NCBI RefSeq assembly: GCF_008087625.1
Contig: NZ_CP042997.1
Span: 2,976,001-3,040,000 of the forward strand
Direction of reading: 5' to 3'
DNA: 64,000 bases
DNA from: Aquisphaera giovannonii
GTDB lineage: Bacteria; Planctomycetota; Planctomycetia; Isosphaerales; Isosphaeraceae
In this document: positions 17,325 to 26,880 of the stretch, one piece after another
Layout of the letters: each line of letters begins with the position of its first letter
Numbering within the stretch: position 1 is the first letter of the stretch
Position numbers and translations under genes: made by a program
The notes under the pieces: model-generated
The model's input: the letters and a program-made list of their open reading frames with translations, nothing else
Database searches by the model: none
Told to the model about the DNA's origin: nothing

Positions 17325-17328
17325 CGGA

Positions 17329-18588
17329 TCAGTCCGTCCGCTTACCGGCCGCCGTAGGCCTTTCTTCGTTTGCCGACCGGGCCGGTTGGAGTCGGGAGGC
17401 GAGATAGGAGACGGCCTGGCCAAGCCGTCGCGAGTGGACGGCGAGTCGGTCCATTCGTCCCGATCGGAGGGCGAGCTCCGTCAGGCCCGGGCAGGAGAGC
17501 ATCTGGTCCGGAAGGTGCCCCAGCCGTTCGGCGAGGAGTTCCAGGGCCTCCTCGTGGCGTCCGATCCTTGTCAGGAGATTGACGAGTACCTGCGCGGGGA
17601 CCGTCGCCTCGAAGTCATCCTCCGCGGGGGATTCCAGCCGGCGCCGCAGTCGGGAGAGTGCCGGCTCGGGATCATCGCCGGCCAGGGCCTTGAGGTAGTC
17701 GAGATGATCCTCGAAGGTCCTCTCGAAGGGCGGGGAGCCTTCGAATTGCAGCCGCGGCGAGAGGCGTCGGCCGTACTCGGCGAGGTCAAGGGCGAGCGAC
17801 AGGGCGTCTCTGTCGGTCACCAGGATCGAGTATCGGACCGTCGCCGAGAGGTGAGAAACGTCCACGTGATACGCCTCGTCGGCGAACAGTTCGTCGCGCC
17901 CCGCGATCAGGCCCGCGATCGTCGGACTCTCCGTCACCGTCCAGCCGCGCCGCGCCATGTCCGCGCGCACATTCGAGTGCAACTCGCGGTGTAAGTGCCG
18001 GATCAGGGCCCCGATGCACCCGACCTGGATGGCCGGGTCCGCCGGCGGGGCCTGCTCGAGGGCCGTGATTGCCGAGCAGGTGCCGTAATGCTCGAGGATC
18101 AGCTCGAATCCGCGACGGGGGTTCGCCCCTTGCTGGAAGGCCACGTCGATGACTCGGCCGAGCATCTCGGCATCATCGGTCCCGGCGTATCGATCGAGCG
18201 CGGCGGCGACGGGCTCGGGCTCCCCGATGGCCCGGAAGTACGACCAGGCCGAGGGGATCTCGCCCGCCTCCAGATACCGGGAGGCGACAAGGCGGATCGC
18301 CTCCACGTACCGTTCCTCGAACCGGCCGCGTCCCGGCTCCGCCAGGCCCGACAGGGAATTCCACGGCAGAAGCGGCAGGCCCAGGTCGTGCCGCGCCTTT
18401 AGCAGGAGGGCGTCGAGGAGGGCCCGGTAATCCCCGGCCGAGTCGAGGTCGTCGATCAACTTCGCGATCGCGGCCTCGGGGCCGCCGGTCTGGATGGTCG
18501 TGTCCAGGGCCTCGAAGAGATCGACGCCGTCCCTTGCCATGCGGGGCGAGGAGGGGCTCTCGGAGGGTCGCGACGCATCGTCACTCAT
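17329..18588 (-). CDS. Hypothetical helical-repeat protein
   Basis: A 419-residue soluble protein without signal peptide. It is mostly alpha-helical with TPR/HEAT-like helix pairs: residues 28-70, 88-125 (EAIRLVASRYLEAGEIPSAW), and near the C-terminus VPAQVLVNLLTRIGRHEEAL. I recognise no catalytic motif. It lies 13 bp downstream of the LOG-family gene on the same strand, so the two are probably one operon, with GAGGG before the ATG. It ends five bases from the convergent small gene. Function unknown. Confidence 0.68.
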   Translation of the reverse strand: MSDDASRPSESPSSPRMARDGVDLFEALDTTIQTGGPEAAIAKLIDDLDSAGDYRALLDALLLKARHDLGLPLLPWNSLSGLAEPGRGRFEERYVEAIRLVASRYLEAGEIPSAWSYFRAIGEPEPVAAALDRYAGTDDAEMLGRVIDVAFQQGANPRRGFELILEHYGTCSAITALEQAPPADPAIQVGCIGALIRHLHRELHSNVRADMARRGWTVTESPTIAGLIAGRDELFADEAYHVDVSHLSATVRYSILVTDRDALSLALDLAEYGRRLSPRLQFEGSPPFERTFEDHLDYLKALAGDDPEPALSRLRRRLESPAEDDFEATVPAQVLVNLLTRIGRHEEALELLAERLGHLPDQMLSCPGLTELALRSGRMDRLAVHSRRLGQAVSYLASRLQPARSANEERPTAAGKRTD

Positions 18589-18601
18589 GAGCGATTATCC
18601 C

Positions 18602-19603
18602 TCATTCGCCGTCCCCCTTGGACGGGTCGGGGGCCGTCCTCGGGGCGCCGGGCGGGTCGGCATCCACCTTCGCGCCCATGGAGCGCTTCCAGGTCGCCCA
18701 GCATCGTGTCTTGTAGCACTCGACGATGCAGTCACGGATCTCCTCGAGCGAGTCCGTCACCACGAGCAGGTTGAGGTCCTCGGGCGAGATGGCCTTCCGC
18801 TCGAGGAGGGTCCCGACGATCCAGTCGGTGAGGCCCTTCCAGTACTCCTTGCCATAGAGGAGGATCGGGAAGCGATTGATTTTCCTCGTCTGAACCAGGG
18901 TCAGGGACTCGAACAGCTCGTCGAGCGTGCCGAATCCGCCCGGGAAGATGATGAAGCCCTCGGAGAACTTCACGAACATCGTCTTGCGGACGAAGAAATA
19001 GCGGAAGTTGACGGACAGGTCGAGGTACGGGTTGCTGCTCTGCTCGAACGGCAGTTCGATATTGCAGCCTATCGAGTAGCCCCCGGCCTCCTGTGCCCCC
19101 CTATTGGCGGCTTCCATGATGCCCGGCCCGCCGCCCGTGATCACGGCGAAGCCGGAATCGGCCAGCATGGCCCCCAGGCGGCGAGCCTGCTCGTACATCG
19201 GGTGAGACTCGCCGAATCGCGCCGACCCGAAGACCGCGACGGCCGCGCCGACGCTCGAGAGGGCATTGATCCCATAGACGAACTCGCTCTGTATCCGCAG
19301 GACGCGCCAGGGCTCGGAGTGGGTGAAGGCGCCCAGGGCCGCGACCTGTGGCGAGGGGTCTGCGGGCAGGGCCCGATTGAGGAGCTGCTCGTCCTCGGTC
19401 ACGGACTGCTGCTTCGTCCTCGGGAGGACGACGCGTCGACCGCCATGCCCGTTCGCGCCCGGGGGCCCTGCATGGCCATTCGGGGGTGGCGGGCCGCATT
19501 GCTGGCCTGCGAGATTGCCCCTCGGATCACCGCGGCCCCGGGAAGCTGCATCGTTCGGTTGGTCCAGCGTGGGACCGGCTTCCTGTTGTTTCGTGTCATC
19601 CAT
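18602..19603 (-). CDS. LOG family (TIGR00730-like, lysine decarboxylase-like fold) Rossmann protein
   Basis: A 333-residue protein with a disordered Pro/Gly/Asn-rich N-terminus of about 75 residues. The conserved core follows: AAVAVFGSARFGESHP, ITGGGPGIMEAANRGA and the signature PGGFGTLDELFE (PGGxGTxxE). Characterised members are cytokinin riboside monophosphate phosphoribohydrolases or PpnN nucleotide 5'-monophosphate nucleosidases that hydrolyse the N-glycosidic bond of purine nucleotides. The start is uncertain: the ATG at 19603 is chosen, an in-frame GTG at 19654 is possible, and neither has a strong ribosome-binding site. A TAGAAT element lies at 19756-19751. It is co-directional with the downstream helical protein. 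Confidence 0.8.
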   Translation of the reverse strand: MDDTKQQEAGPTLDQPNDAASRGRGDPRGNLAGQQCGPPPPNGHAGPPGANGHGGRRVVLPRTKQQSVTEDEQLLNRALPADPSPQVAALGAFTHSEPWRVLRIQSEFVYGINALSSVGAAVAVFGSARFGESHPMYEQARRLGAMLADSGFAVITGGGPGIMEAANRGAQEAGGYSIGCNIELPFEQSSNPYLDLSVNFRYFFVRKTMFVKFSEGFIIFPGGFGTLDELFESLTLVQTRKINRFPILLYGKEYWKGLTDWIVGTLLERKAISPEDLNLLVVTDSLEEIRDCIVECYKTRCWATWKRSMGAKVDADPPGAPRTAPDPSKGDGE

Positions 19604-19864
19604 GTGCGACAGTCTCTGGGGAGAGGGCAGGGGCCCGCGCTCGATCTCCGGCACCGTTCACATCGCGGTCGGGCCGGGCGGCACGTGCCCAAGCCGGTCC
19701 CCGTCGTCGAGCGCCGCCATTGAGGCGGAATGCAAACCGGCTGCCAGAGTATTCTAGGGAGGCGGCGGGGCCGGGGCCATGGATGAGGGGAAAAGTCCCC
19801 CCGACGCGGTAGGACTTCGGCCCGCATTTGGTTTAGAATAGGCGGCCGCCCACGGCCCGCCCGA

Positions 19865-20965
19865 ATGTCTTACCCGGTTTGCTCGATGCCCAGCCCGATC
19901 GTCCCAGCCCCCCAACCCGCTTCCCCGGACGTCCTGCGGGATAGTCCGTTCCTGAAGGCTTGCCGCCGCGAGCCGGCGGAGATCACGCCGGTATGGCTGA
20001 TGCGTCAGGCCGGCCGATACATGTCCGAGTACCGGGAGCTGCGGGCGAAGGTCTCCTTCCTGGATCTCTGCAAGCGGCCCGAGCTCGCGACCGAGGTGAC
20101 CGTGACCGCGGCCGAGGTCCTCGGCGTGGATGCGGCGATCCTCTTCGCCGACATCCTCCTGATCCTGGAGCCGCTCGGTTTCCAGCTCGAGTTCACCAAG
20201 GGCGAGGGCCCGGCCATCCACAACCCCGTCCGCGAGGCCGGCGACGTGGACCGGGTCCGACCGCTCCAGACCGCGGAGCCCCTGGGGTTCGTCGCCGACG
20301 CCGTCCGGTCCATCCGCGCCGCGCTCAACCCGGCGACGCCGCTCATCGGCTTCGCGGGCGCGCCGTTCACCGTCGCCTGCTACGCCATCGAGGGGGGCGG
20401 CTCGCGGCATTACGAGAAGGCGAAGGCCTTCATGTACCGGGACGAGGGTGCCTGGAACGTCCTGATGTCCCGGCTCGTTGATGCGACCGCGATCTACCTC
20501 AACTCGCAGGTCGCGGCTGGTGCCCAGGCCGTGCAGCTCTTCGATAGCTGGGTCGGGACCCTCTCACCGGCCGATTACCGCCGGTTCGTCCAGCCCCACA
20601 TGCGACGGCTGTTCGGCCAGCTGGACCCCTCGGTCCCGTCCATCCATTTCGGGACGGACACCGGCCTCCTCCTCACGCTCCAGCGCGATGCCGGCGGGTC
20701 CGTGATCGGGCTCGACTGGCGGGTCGAGCTGGATGAGGCCTGGGATCGACTCGGCCCATCCGTGGCGGTCCAGGGTAATCTGGACCCGGTGGTGCTGTTC
20801 GCCCCGCTGCCCGAGATCGAACGCCAGGTGGGCCGCATCCTCGATCAGGCCGGCGGGCGCCCGGGGCACATATTCAACCTGGGCCATGGCATCCTCCCCA
20901 AGACGCCGGTCGACCATGTCCGGGCCCTCATCGATATGGTCCACGAGAAGACGTCGCGGAATTGA
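19865..20965 (+). CDS. hemE: Uroporphyrinogen III decarboxylase
   Basis: A 366-residue enzyme that decarboxylates the four acetate side chains of uroporphyrinogen III to give coproporphyrinogen III in heme synthesis. The family N-terminal signature PVWLMRQAGRYM (residues 43-54) includes the conserved Arg and Gln, followed by LFADILLILEPLGF with the catalytic Asp. GFAGAPFTVACYAIEGGGS and FDSWVGTLSP are also typical, and the length fits HemE. The next gene is hemG, giving a heme pair. The start at 19865 lacks a clear Shine-Dalgarno site, and ATG at 19886 is an alternative. A TAGAAT box at 19834-19839 sits 25 bp before the start. Confidence 0.95.
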   Translation: MSYPVCSMPSPIVPAPQPASPDVLRDSPFLKACRREPAEITPVWLMRQAGRYMSEYRELRAKVSFLDLCKRPELATEVTVTAAEVLGVDAAILFADILLILEPLGFQLEFTKGEGPAIHNPVREAGDVDRVRPLQTAEPLGFVADAVRSIRAALNPATPLIGFAGAPFTVACYAIEGGGSRHYEKAKAFMYRDEGAWNVLMSRLVDATAIYLNSQVAAGAQAVQLFDSWVGTLSPADYRRFVQPHMRRLFGQLDPSVPSIHFGTDTGLLLTLQRDAGGSVIGLDWRVELDEAWDRLGPSVAVQGNLDPVVLFAPLPEIERQVGRILDQAGGRPGHIFNLGHGILPKTPVDHVRALIDMVHEKTSRN

Positions 20966-21144
20966 ATCGGGACCACCAAGCGAATCTATCAAGCATGCGT
21001 AGGTTTGAAATGAAGATGGCGGGAAGTTTTCGAGAGCGGACGGGTGAGGGGTCCGTGTATGATCTCGGAGAATTGCCGGGGGGCCCAGGCGCGCCGGGGG
21101 GGAGCCGGTCGCATGGCGACGCGAAGAGCGAGAACGGAGCACGG

Positions 21145-22623
21145 ATGAGGTCTTCGGCCGATCGCCCTGGATCGATGAAGGGGCCGTATCGGGTCATCGT
21201 GGTCGGCGGTGGCCTGTCCGGCCTCGCCGCCGCGCACCGCATCCACGAGAGGGCGAAGGCCGAGAAGCTCGCGATCGAGGTCCTCGTGCTCGAGTCGCGG
21301 GACCGCGTCGGCGGGGTGGTATGGACCGAACGGTTCGAGGGCTTCACCGTCGAGGAAGGGCCGGACTCGTTCATCACGAACAAGCCCTGGGGCGTGGACC
21401 TTTGCCGGCGGCTCGGGCTGGGCGATCGCCTCATCGAGACCGACCGCGCCCATCAACGATCATTCGTGGTGCGCAAGGGGCAACTCGCGCCGGTGCCCGA
21501 GGGCTTCGTGCTCATGGCGCCGCAGAGGATCATGCCGATCCTCACGACCCCCGTGCTCTCGTGGCGGGGCAAGTTGCGGCTGCTCATGGACCTGGTGATC
21601 CCGCGACGCGCCGATGAGGCCGAGGAATCCCTCGCGTCGTTCGTCCGCCGCCGATTCGGCCGGGAGGCGCTCGATCGCCTCGTGCAGCCGCTCGTCGGGG
21701 GCGTCTACACGGGCAACCCCAACGACCTGAGCCTGAAGGCCACGCTCCCCCAGTACCTGGCCATGGAGCAGGAGCACCGCAGCCTGATCCGCGCCGCCAG
21801 GCGCGATGCCGCATCGTCCCGGCCCAGGCATCGCCAGGCCTCCGGCGCGCGGTACGGGCTTTTCGTCTCGCTCGCGGACGGGATGGATTCGCTGCCCCGA
21901 TCGCTGGCCGCCAGCCTGCCGGCGGGGAGCGTCCGCCTGGGAGAGCCGGTCCGGCGCATCAGCCGCTCGGTGGCGTCGAACCGATGGCTCGTCGAGCTGC
22001 TCGACGGATCGCCGCTCGAGGCGGACGCCGTCATCGTCACCACCGAGGCGCACGCCACGGCGCGGATGCTGGATGGCGAGGATCCCGGCCTGGCGTTACA
22101 GCTCCGCGCGATCCCCTATGCCTCCTCGGCCATCATCACGGTGGCATACCGGCGTGACCAGATCCAGCACCCGCTCGACGGATTCGGCGTGGTGGTGCCG
22201 GCCGTCGAGGGCAGGTCGATCCTCGCGGCCTCGTTCTCCAGCGTCAAGTTCCCGTGCCGGGCGCCGGAGGGGACCGTCCTGATCCGGGTCTTCGTCGGCG
22301 GGGCCACCCAGCCGGACTTCTTCGAGCTCGATGACGCCGCCCTGTCGTCCCTGGTCGCCCGCGAGCTCGGCGAGCTCATCGGCGCGACGGGCCCGCCCCT
22401 CTTCGAGCGGATTGCCCGACATCCCCGGGCCATGCCGCAATACGTCCTGGGGCACCTGGAGCGCGTCGAGGCGATCCGCACGAAGCTCGCGAGGCACCCC
22501 CGCCTCTTCCTGACCGGCATCGCGTTCGACGGCGTCGGCATACCCGACTGCATCCACGCCGCAGAGTCGACGGCGGATCGCGTGGTGGAGGCGCTCACCA
22601 AGTCGATCATCGTCGCGGCGTGA
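21145..22623 (+). CDS. hemG: Protoporphyrinogen oxidase (HemG/HemY, oxygen-dependent type)
   Basis: A 492-residue FAD enzyme oxidising protoporphyrinogen IX (or coproporphyrinogen III) late in heme synthesis. The dinucleotide-binding motif VIVVGGGLSGLAAAHRI is followed by LESRDRVGGVVWTE and EEGPDSF. Further PPOX markers are VQPLVGGVYTGNP and the C-terminal FAD-binding GIAFDGVGIPDCI. The ATG at 21145 with GGAG upstream is preferred to an upstream non-ATG frame opening at 20962. It follows hemE by 179 bp in the same direction. Its 3' end overlaps the convergent ABC permease gene by 17 bp. Which substrate it uses cannot be told from sequence alone. Confidence 0.92.
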   Translation: MRSSADRPGSMKGPYRVIVVGGGLSGLAAAHRIHERAKAEKLAIEVLVLESRDRVGGVVWTERFEGFTVEEGPDSFITNKPWGVDLCRRLGLGDRLIETDRAHQRSFVVRKGQLAPVPEGFVLMAPQRIMPILTTPVLSWRGKLRLLMDLVIPRRADEAEESLASFVRRRFGREALDRLVQPLVGGVYTGNPNDLSLKATLPQYLAMEQEHRSLIRAARRDAASSRPRHRQASGARYGLFVSLADGMDSLPRSLAASLPAGSVRLGEPVRRISRSVASNRWLVELLDGSPLEADAVIVTTEAHATARMLDGEDPGLALQLRAIPYASSAIITVAYRRDQIQHPLDGFGVVVPAVEGRSILAASFSSVKFPCRAPEGTVLIRVFVGGATQPDFFELDDAALSSLVARELGELIGATGPPLFERIARHPRAMPQYVLGHLERVEAIRTKLARHPRLFLTGIAFDGVGIPDCIHAAESTADRVVEALTKSIIVAA

Positions 22624-24349
22624 GACGCCCCCGGAGAGAACGACCCACCCAGGCGATCGCCGCCACGCCCATCAGCGACGAGGCGATGACAGCCAGCGTG
22701 ATCAGTGCGACTCCGGCGAGGTGACTCTCCACGCCCGTGTGCAGGAGCGACCAAATCCGGCCGGTGATCGTCGAGACGCCCGGCGGCTGGATGAGATTGG
22801 TCGCGGGCAGCTCGCCGAAGGCCAGGACGAAGGTCGATAGCCAGGCGGCGACGATGGGCTTCGCCGTGAGCGGGATCGCGACCTTCGCCACCACGCCGGC
22901 CGCGGCCAGGCCGTCGATCGCGGCCGATTCGAGCAACTCGCCGGGCAGGGTGCGGATGGCAATCCAGAGGATCACGATGGCGTACGGGAGCACCCGCACG
23001 GCCTGTGCGGCAATCACCACCAGACCTGTGTCGTAGACGACGGGCAGCCAGCGGTAAGCCAGCCCGATGGCCATGCCGACCACGGGACCGGGGGTGGCGA
23101 AGGCGAGGGAGACGGTGGCCAGCAGCGTGATTCGCCAGGCGAGCGAGTCCCGAGCCTTCCAGGCGAGCCCCCAGGCGAGTGCCGTGGCGATGCTCGCCGC
23201 CGCGGAGCCGAGCCAAAGGCTGGTCTGCATGGGCTCCCAGCTCTCCTCCCAGGCGAAGCTCAGCGTTCCGGCGAGGCCCTCGAAGGACCAGACCGGCGGA
23301 AGCCCGAGCCGCGCCCGCCCGCCGACTCGGCCGGCGCGCCAGACCATGCCGTACAGCGGCAAGAGCATGACGTTGGATACGAGCAGGACGAGCATCCACG
23401 CCGGCGCCGACCGTCGCCCGGCACGCCATGCGTCGACCCTCCCGAACGCCGCGGCCAGCCGAGCGGGATCCGAACGTTCGAGGGCCAGCGCCAGGCCCAG
23501 GATCGCGGCCGCCAGGATGGCCAGCGGCGGGATCGCGACGGCCGCGGCGTCGGCCGGCCCTCGCCCGAGCGTGAACTGGACGTAGGATTCCTCGGCATAC
23601 GTCCGGACCTGGAGCAGGTCCGTCACGGTCATGTCGCCGCTGGTCAGCACGGCCACGGCGACGGACGAGGCGGCGATCGCCCCGAGCGAGCGTCGCAGCG
23701 TGACGAGGACGGCGACGCGCCAGGTCGTCATGTCGAGCAGGGCCGATTGCTCCAGGTCCGGCTCCACCGCGCGGACGCCGAGCCCCGCGATCAGGACGAC
23801 CCACGGCAGCGCGGCCATGGCATGAACCACGGCCGCGCCCGTCCTGCCCACGAGCAACGGCCGGGAGCCGAGGAGCTGGGCCCGTCCGGCGTTGCCGAAT
23901 GCCCCCAGCCAGGCCGTCGCGTGCAGCGGGAGCGGGACGAAGGCCGCGATCAGCAAGATCCCGAGCAGAGTCCTCCGGAACGGGACGTCGGTGCGGAAGA
24001 GCAGCAGCGCAAGCGCGACGCCGACGGGCAGCGCAAGGGCTTCCGTCGCCGCGACCAGCCCCAGGCTCTCCAGGGCGAGGCGGGCGGGCCGAGGCAGTCC
24101 GCCTCGATCATCGAGCATCCGGGCCGTCGCCGCGGGGTCGAGCGACAAGCCGGAGGCGGGCTCCGGCTCTGGCGGCCAGGTCTCGCGGATCCACCGCGCC
24201 CCGCTCGAAAGCCCCGACGCATCGAGGAAGTCGGCGACCCTCCGCGGCCCGCAGGCCTCGAAGGCCGTGGCCGCCAGGGGGAGGCCGACGAGCGCCGCGA
24301 GGGCCGCGATGATGCAGCTTGCGGCCGCCGCCGAGGCCAGGCGGTTCAC
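22607..24349 (-). CDS. Two-domain ABC transporter permease, iron(III)/thiamine (FbpB/ThiP)-like
   Basis: A 580-residue inner-membrane protein with about twelve hydrophobic segments arranged as two homologous binding-protein-dependent permease domains. The C-terminal half shows an EAA-like loop (ESAAIDGLAAAGVVAKVAIP) typical of importer permeases coupling to an ATPase. Size and layout match the fused permeases of Fe3+ or thiamine uptake systems. No substrate-binding protein or ATPase lies nearby, so partners must be encoded elsewhere. The GTG start at 24349 overlaps the stop of the isomerase gene (GTGA), indicating translational coupling. The last 17 bp overlap hemG on the opposite strand; a link to iron or heme supply is tempting but inferred. 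Confidence 0.78.
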   Translation of the reverse strand: MNRLASAAAASCIIAALAALVGLPLAATAFEACGPRRVADFLDASGLSSGARWIRETWPPEPEPASGLSLDPAATARMLDDRGGLPRPARLALESLGLVAATEALALPVGVALALLLFRTDVPFRRTLLGILLIAAFVPLPLHATAWLGAFGNAGRAQLLGSRPLLVGRTGAAVVHAMAALPWVVLIAGLGVRAVEPDLEQSALLDMTTWRVAVLVTLRRSLGAIAASSVAVAVLTSGDMTVTDLLQVRTYAEESYVQFTLGRGPADAAAVAIPPLAILAAAILGLALALERSDPARLAAAFGRVDAWRAGRRSAPAWMLVLLVSNVMLLPLYGMVWRAGRVGGRARLGLPPVWSFEGLAGTLSFAWEESWEPMQTSLWLGSAAASIATALAWGLAWKARDSLAWRITLLATVSLAFATPGPVVGMAIGLAYRWLPVVYDTGLVVIAAQAVRVLPYAIVILWIAIRTLPGELLESAAIDGLAAAGVVAKVAIPLTAKPIVAAWLSTFVLAFGELPATNLIQPPGVSTITGRIWSLLHTGVESHLAGVALITLAVIASSLMGVAAIAWVGRSLRGRLTPRR

Positions 24350-25170
24350 GGCCTCAGCCCGGCCTTCCGCATCAGGGCGGCGGTCTTCTCATAGGCCTCG
24401 GCCACCCAGGCCTCGATGTGGTCGGGATCCGGGCTGTATTCGAGCTCGACGGAGATCGTCGCGTCGTCGATGCCCAGGTCCTTGATGGCGTCCAGGTACG
24501 GGGGAAAGTCCACCACACCTCGGCCGGGAGGAAGGTCGCCGTGGACCTTCCCGTCGCAGTCCGAGATGTGGACGTGCGCGACGCGACCGCGGAGGTCGGC
24601 GATCGCGGAGGGGGGCTGCCCCGCCAGCACGAGGTGGGAGATGTCGATGTTCGCCTTCACCGCCGGGTGATCGACGTCCTGGAGGAACCGCAGCATGCTC
24701 GGGACGTCCCCCAGCAACGAGAGCCGGAACGGCTCCAGTTCCATGGCGAGCTCGAGGCCGAGGCCGTCGGCATGCTCGCCGAGCGACCGGACGTGCTTGA
24801 CCGCCGCCGCCCACTGCTCGTCCGGCCCGATGACCTCCTTCTGCCAGACGTACTCGCCCAGGACCAGCAGCAGGTTTCTGGCCCCGAAGTCGTAGGCCAT
24901 GTCGAGGTAAGCCCTGGCCCGATCGACGTGGAATCGCTGCACGCTGGGGTTGAAGTCGATCAGCCCGAGGGCCACGCAGCAGACGCTCACGATGGGCAGC
25001 CCGGCCGCCGCCGCCTGCTCCCGGATCAGGCGCCGCTCCTTCGCGTCGATGTCCAGCGGATCGGCGAAGACGTCGATGGCGTCGAAGCCGAGCTCGCGGG
25101 TCCTGGCGATCCCGTACGACGTGCCGCGTCCGGCCTGGACCCACGCGGAATTGATGAGTCCGAGCTTCAT
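24346..25170 (-). CDS. Sugar phosphate isomerase/epimerase (xylose isomerase-like TIM barrel)
   Basis: A 274-residue protein of the AP endonuclease 2/xylose isomerase-like TIM-barrel family, with the MKLGLINSAW start and repeated beta-strand/acidic motifs. Probable metal ligands are Glu in ELAMELEP, Asp in ANIDISHL, the VAHVHISDCDG segment and Glu near ISVELEYS. Relatives include IolE, IolI, hydroxypyruvate isomerase and ketose 3-epimerases, so a sugar or cyclitol reaction is likely. The ATG at 25170 overlaps the sensor kinase stop (ATGA) and its stop overlaps the permease start (GTGA), so all three are one transcriptional unit. The substrate is unknown. Confidence 0.82.
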   Translation of the reverse strand: MKLGLINSAWVQAGRGTSYGIARTRELGFDAIDVFADPLDIDAKERRLIREQAAAAGLPIVSVCCVALGLIDFNPSVQRFHVDRARAYLDMAYDFGARNLLLVLGEYVWQKEVIGPDEQWAAAVKHVRSLGEHADGLGLELAMELEPFRLSLLGDVPSMLRFLQDVDHPAVKANIDISHLVLAGQPPSAIADLRGRVAHVHISDCDGKVHGDLPPGRGVVDFPPYLDAIKDLGIDDATISVELEYSPDPDHIEAWVAEAYEKTAALMRKAGLRP

Positions 25171-26822
25171 TTCGATGAGTCTCCGGTGGCGGAATCCGAC
25201 TCTTCCGAGACGGACGCGGCGGCGACCGTGGGCACTTCCCGCGGATGATCCTCGACGATGGTCGCATCCTGGGTCGAGTCGAAGGCCGTGGACAACCCGG
25301 TCGCGGCCGCGGGCGACGGGGGCTTCCGACGCGGCTCCAGCGGGAGGTGCACGGTGAAGCAGGAGCCGCCGCCGGCGGTGGACTGGACCTCGATGCTCCC
25401 GTCGTGCTCCTCGATGATCCCGTAGCTGATCGAGAGGCCCAGGCCCGTCCCCTGGCCGATCGGCTTGGTGGTGAAGAAGGGGTCGAAGATGTGATCCCGG
25501 GTCTCCGGGTCCATGCCGCAGCCGTTGTCGCTGACGTCGATCCGGATGCCCAGGGCCTCCGGCTCCGACCGGGTGCGGACCTGGACCTCGCCCTGCTCGC
25601 CGCACGCGTCGATGGCATTGGTGAGCAGGTTCACGATCACCTGGTGGATCCTCGCCGCGCGGCAGCGGATGGCGGGCATCGCTCCCAGGTCCATGGCGAC
25701 CTTCACGCCCTTCTTCCGGGCGTAGCCCTTGATGATGTTGATCGACGACTCGATGCCGGGATTCAGATCCACCTCATTCCACTCGCCTTCATCGACCCTG
25801 GCGAACAGCCTCAGCTCCTTGACGATCCGCTCGATCCTCCGCAGCCCTTCGCGGGTCCGCTCGATGAGCCGGGGGAGGTTCGACATGCTGTAGGTGAGGT
25901 CGATTCGCTCGTCCAGCTGGGCGACCTTCGCCGCCAGGTCCGGGCGCACCCGCTCGAGGTCGCGATCCGCCTCACCGTACGCCTGGATGATGGCCAGCAG
26001 GTCCGCGAGGTCGCGTTCCAGGACCGCCACGTTGTTGCTCACGAAGGAAAGGGGATTGTTGATCTCGTGGGCCACCCCCGCGACGAGCTGGCCCAGGCTG
26101 GCGAGCTTCTCCGTCTGCACGAGTCGGCTCTGGGCCTGCTTGAGCGCCTGGTGCGCCTGGTGCTCCGAATGGGCGAGCTCCTGGAGCGTGACGTACTGCT
26201 CCTTGAGCTGCTCCTCCGCGCGGATGCGCGCCGTGACGTCCCAGAAGATCCCCTGGATGCCCAGGGGCTTCCCGTCGTCGCCGAAGATCGGCGACTTCAT
26301 CACCTGCACGTAGAGCGTCTCGCCCTGGGGCGTGACGTGCTGCTCGACGACGTCGAGGACCTGGCCGCTCTCGATGACCCGGCGGTCGTCGCGACGGTAC
26401 TTCTCGGCGAGCTCCCGGGGATAGAAGTCGAAATCGGTGCGGCCGAGGATCTGATCGAGGCTGCGGCCGAGCTCCGCGCAGAACCGCCTGTTGGCGAAGG
26501 TGAAGATCCCGTCCAGGTCCTTGCGGAGGATGTTCTGCGGCAGCGTCTCCACGAGCGAATAGTAGAGGGCCTCGGTGTGGCGAAGCGCCTGGACCGCCCT
26601 CCGGCGCTCGTCGGCGGCGGCCTCCAGGTCCGACGAGAGGTCGGTGTGACGCTTCCGGAGCCGCCGCAGCGCGATCCACGCGGCGGCCATGATCGCGCAC
26701 ACGCCGACCAGCACCCCCGCGAAGAGGACGCGGCCGAGATTCCACGCGGCCCACGCGGGCACGGACCAGGCTTGGATGACTTCCGGGATCCTCAACAACG
26801 CAAGTGATTCCCACCCAGCCAA
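25167..26822 (-). CDS. PAS-domain sensor histidine kinase (HisKA/HATPase)
   Basis: About 551 residues with an uncertain start. An N-terminal membrane segment (LFAGVLVGVCAIMAAAWIAL) and a short coiled coil precede a PAS domain (YSLVETLPQNILRKDLDGIF to the PAC block GIQGIFWDVTARIRAEEQL). Then come the H box LVAGVAHEINNPLSF with the phosphoacceptor His, the N box NLLTNAIDA, G1 DNGCGMDPET and the G2 region FFTTKPIGQGTGLGLS. It is a complete kinase. No response regulator is nearby. No ATG or GTG lies between the preceding gene's stop and the membrane segment, so a TTG start (26822, or 26798/26795) is assumed. It sits in an operon of sugar and lipid genes and probably controls them or a distant regulator. 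Confidence 0.82.
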   Translation of the reverse strand: MAGWESLALLRIPEVIQAWSVPAWAAWNLGRVLFAGVLVGVCAIMAAAWIALRRLRKRHTDLSSDLEAAADERRRAVQALRHTEALYYSLVETLPQNILRKDLDGIFTFANRRFCAELGRSLDQILGRTDFDFYPRELAEKYRRDDRRVIESGQVLDVVEQHVTPQGETLYVQVMKSPIFGDDGKPLGIQGIFWDVTARIRAEEQLKEQYVTLQELAHSEHQAHQALKQAQSRLVQTEKLASLGQLVAGVAHEINNPLSFVSNNVAVLERDLADLLAIIQAYGEADRDLERVRPDLAAKVAQLDERIDLTYSMSNLPRLIERTREGLRRIERIVKELRLFARVDEGEWNEVDLNPGIESSINIIKGYARKKGVKVAMDLGAMPAIRCRAARIHQVIVNLLTNAIDACGEQGEVQVRTRSEPEALGIRIDVSDNGCGMDPETRDHIFDPFFTTKPIGQGTGLGLSISYGIIEEHDGSIEVQSTAGGGSCFTVHLPLEPRRKPPSPAAATGLSTAFDSTQDATIVEDHPREVPTVAAASVSEESDSATGDSSK

Positions 26823-26880
26823 CCGCCGGGGCCCTGGTCTCGCCGCCCGAGAGAATGGCAGGAACCCCCACCTCTTCCGC

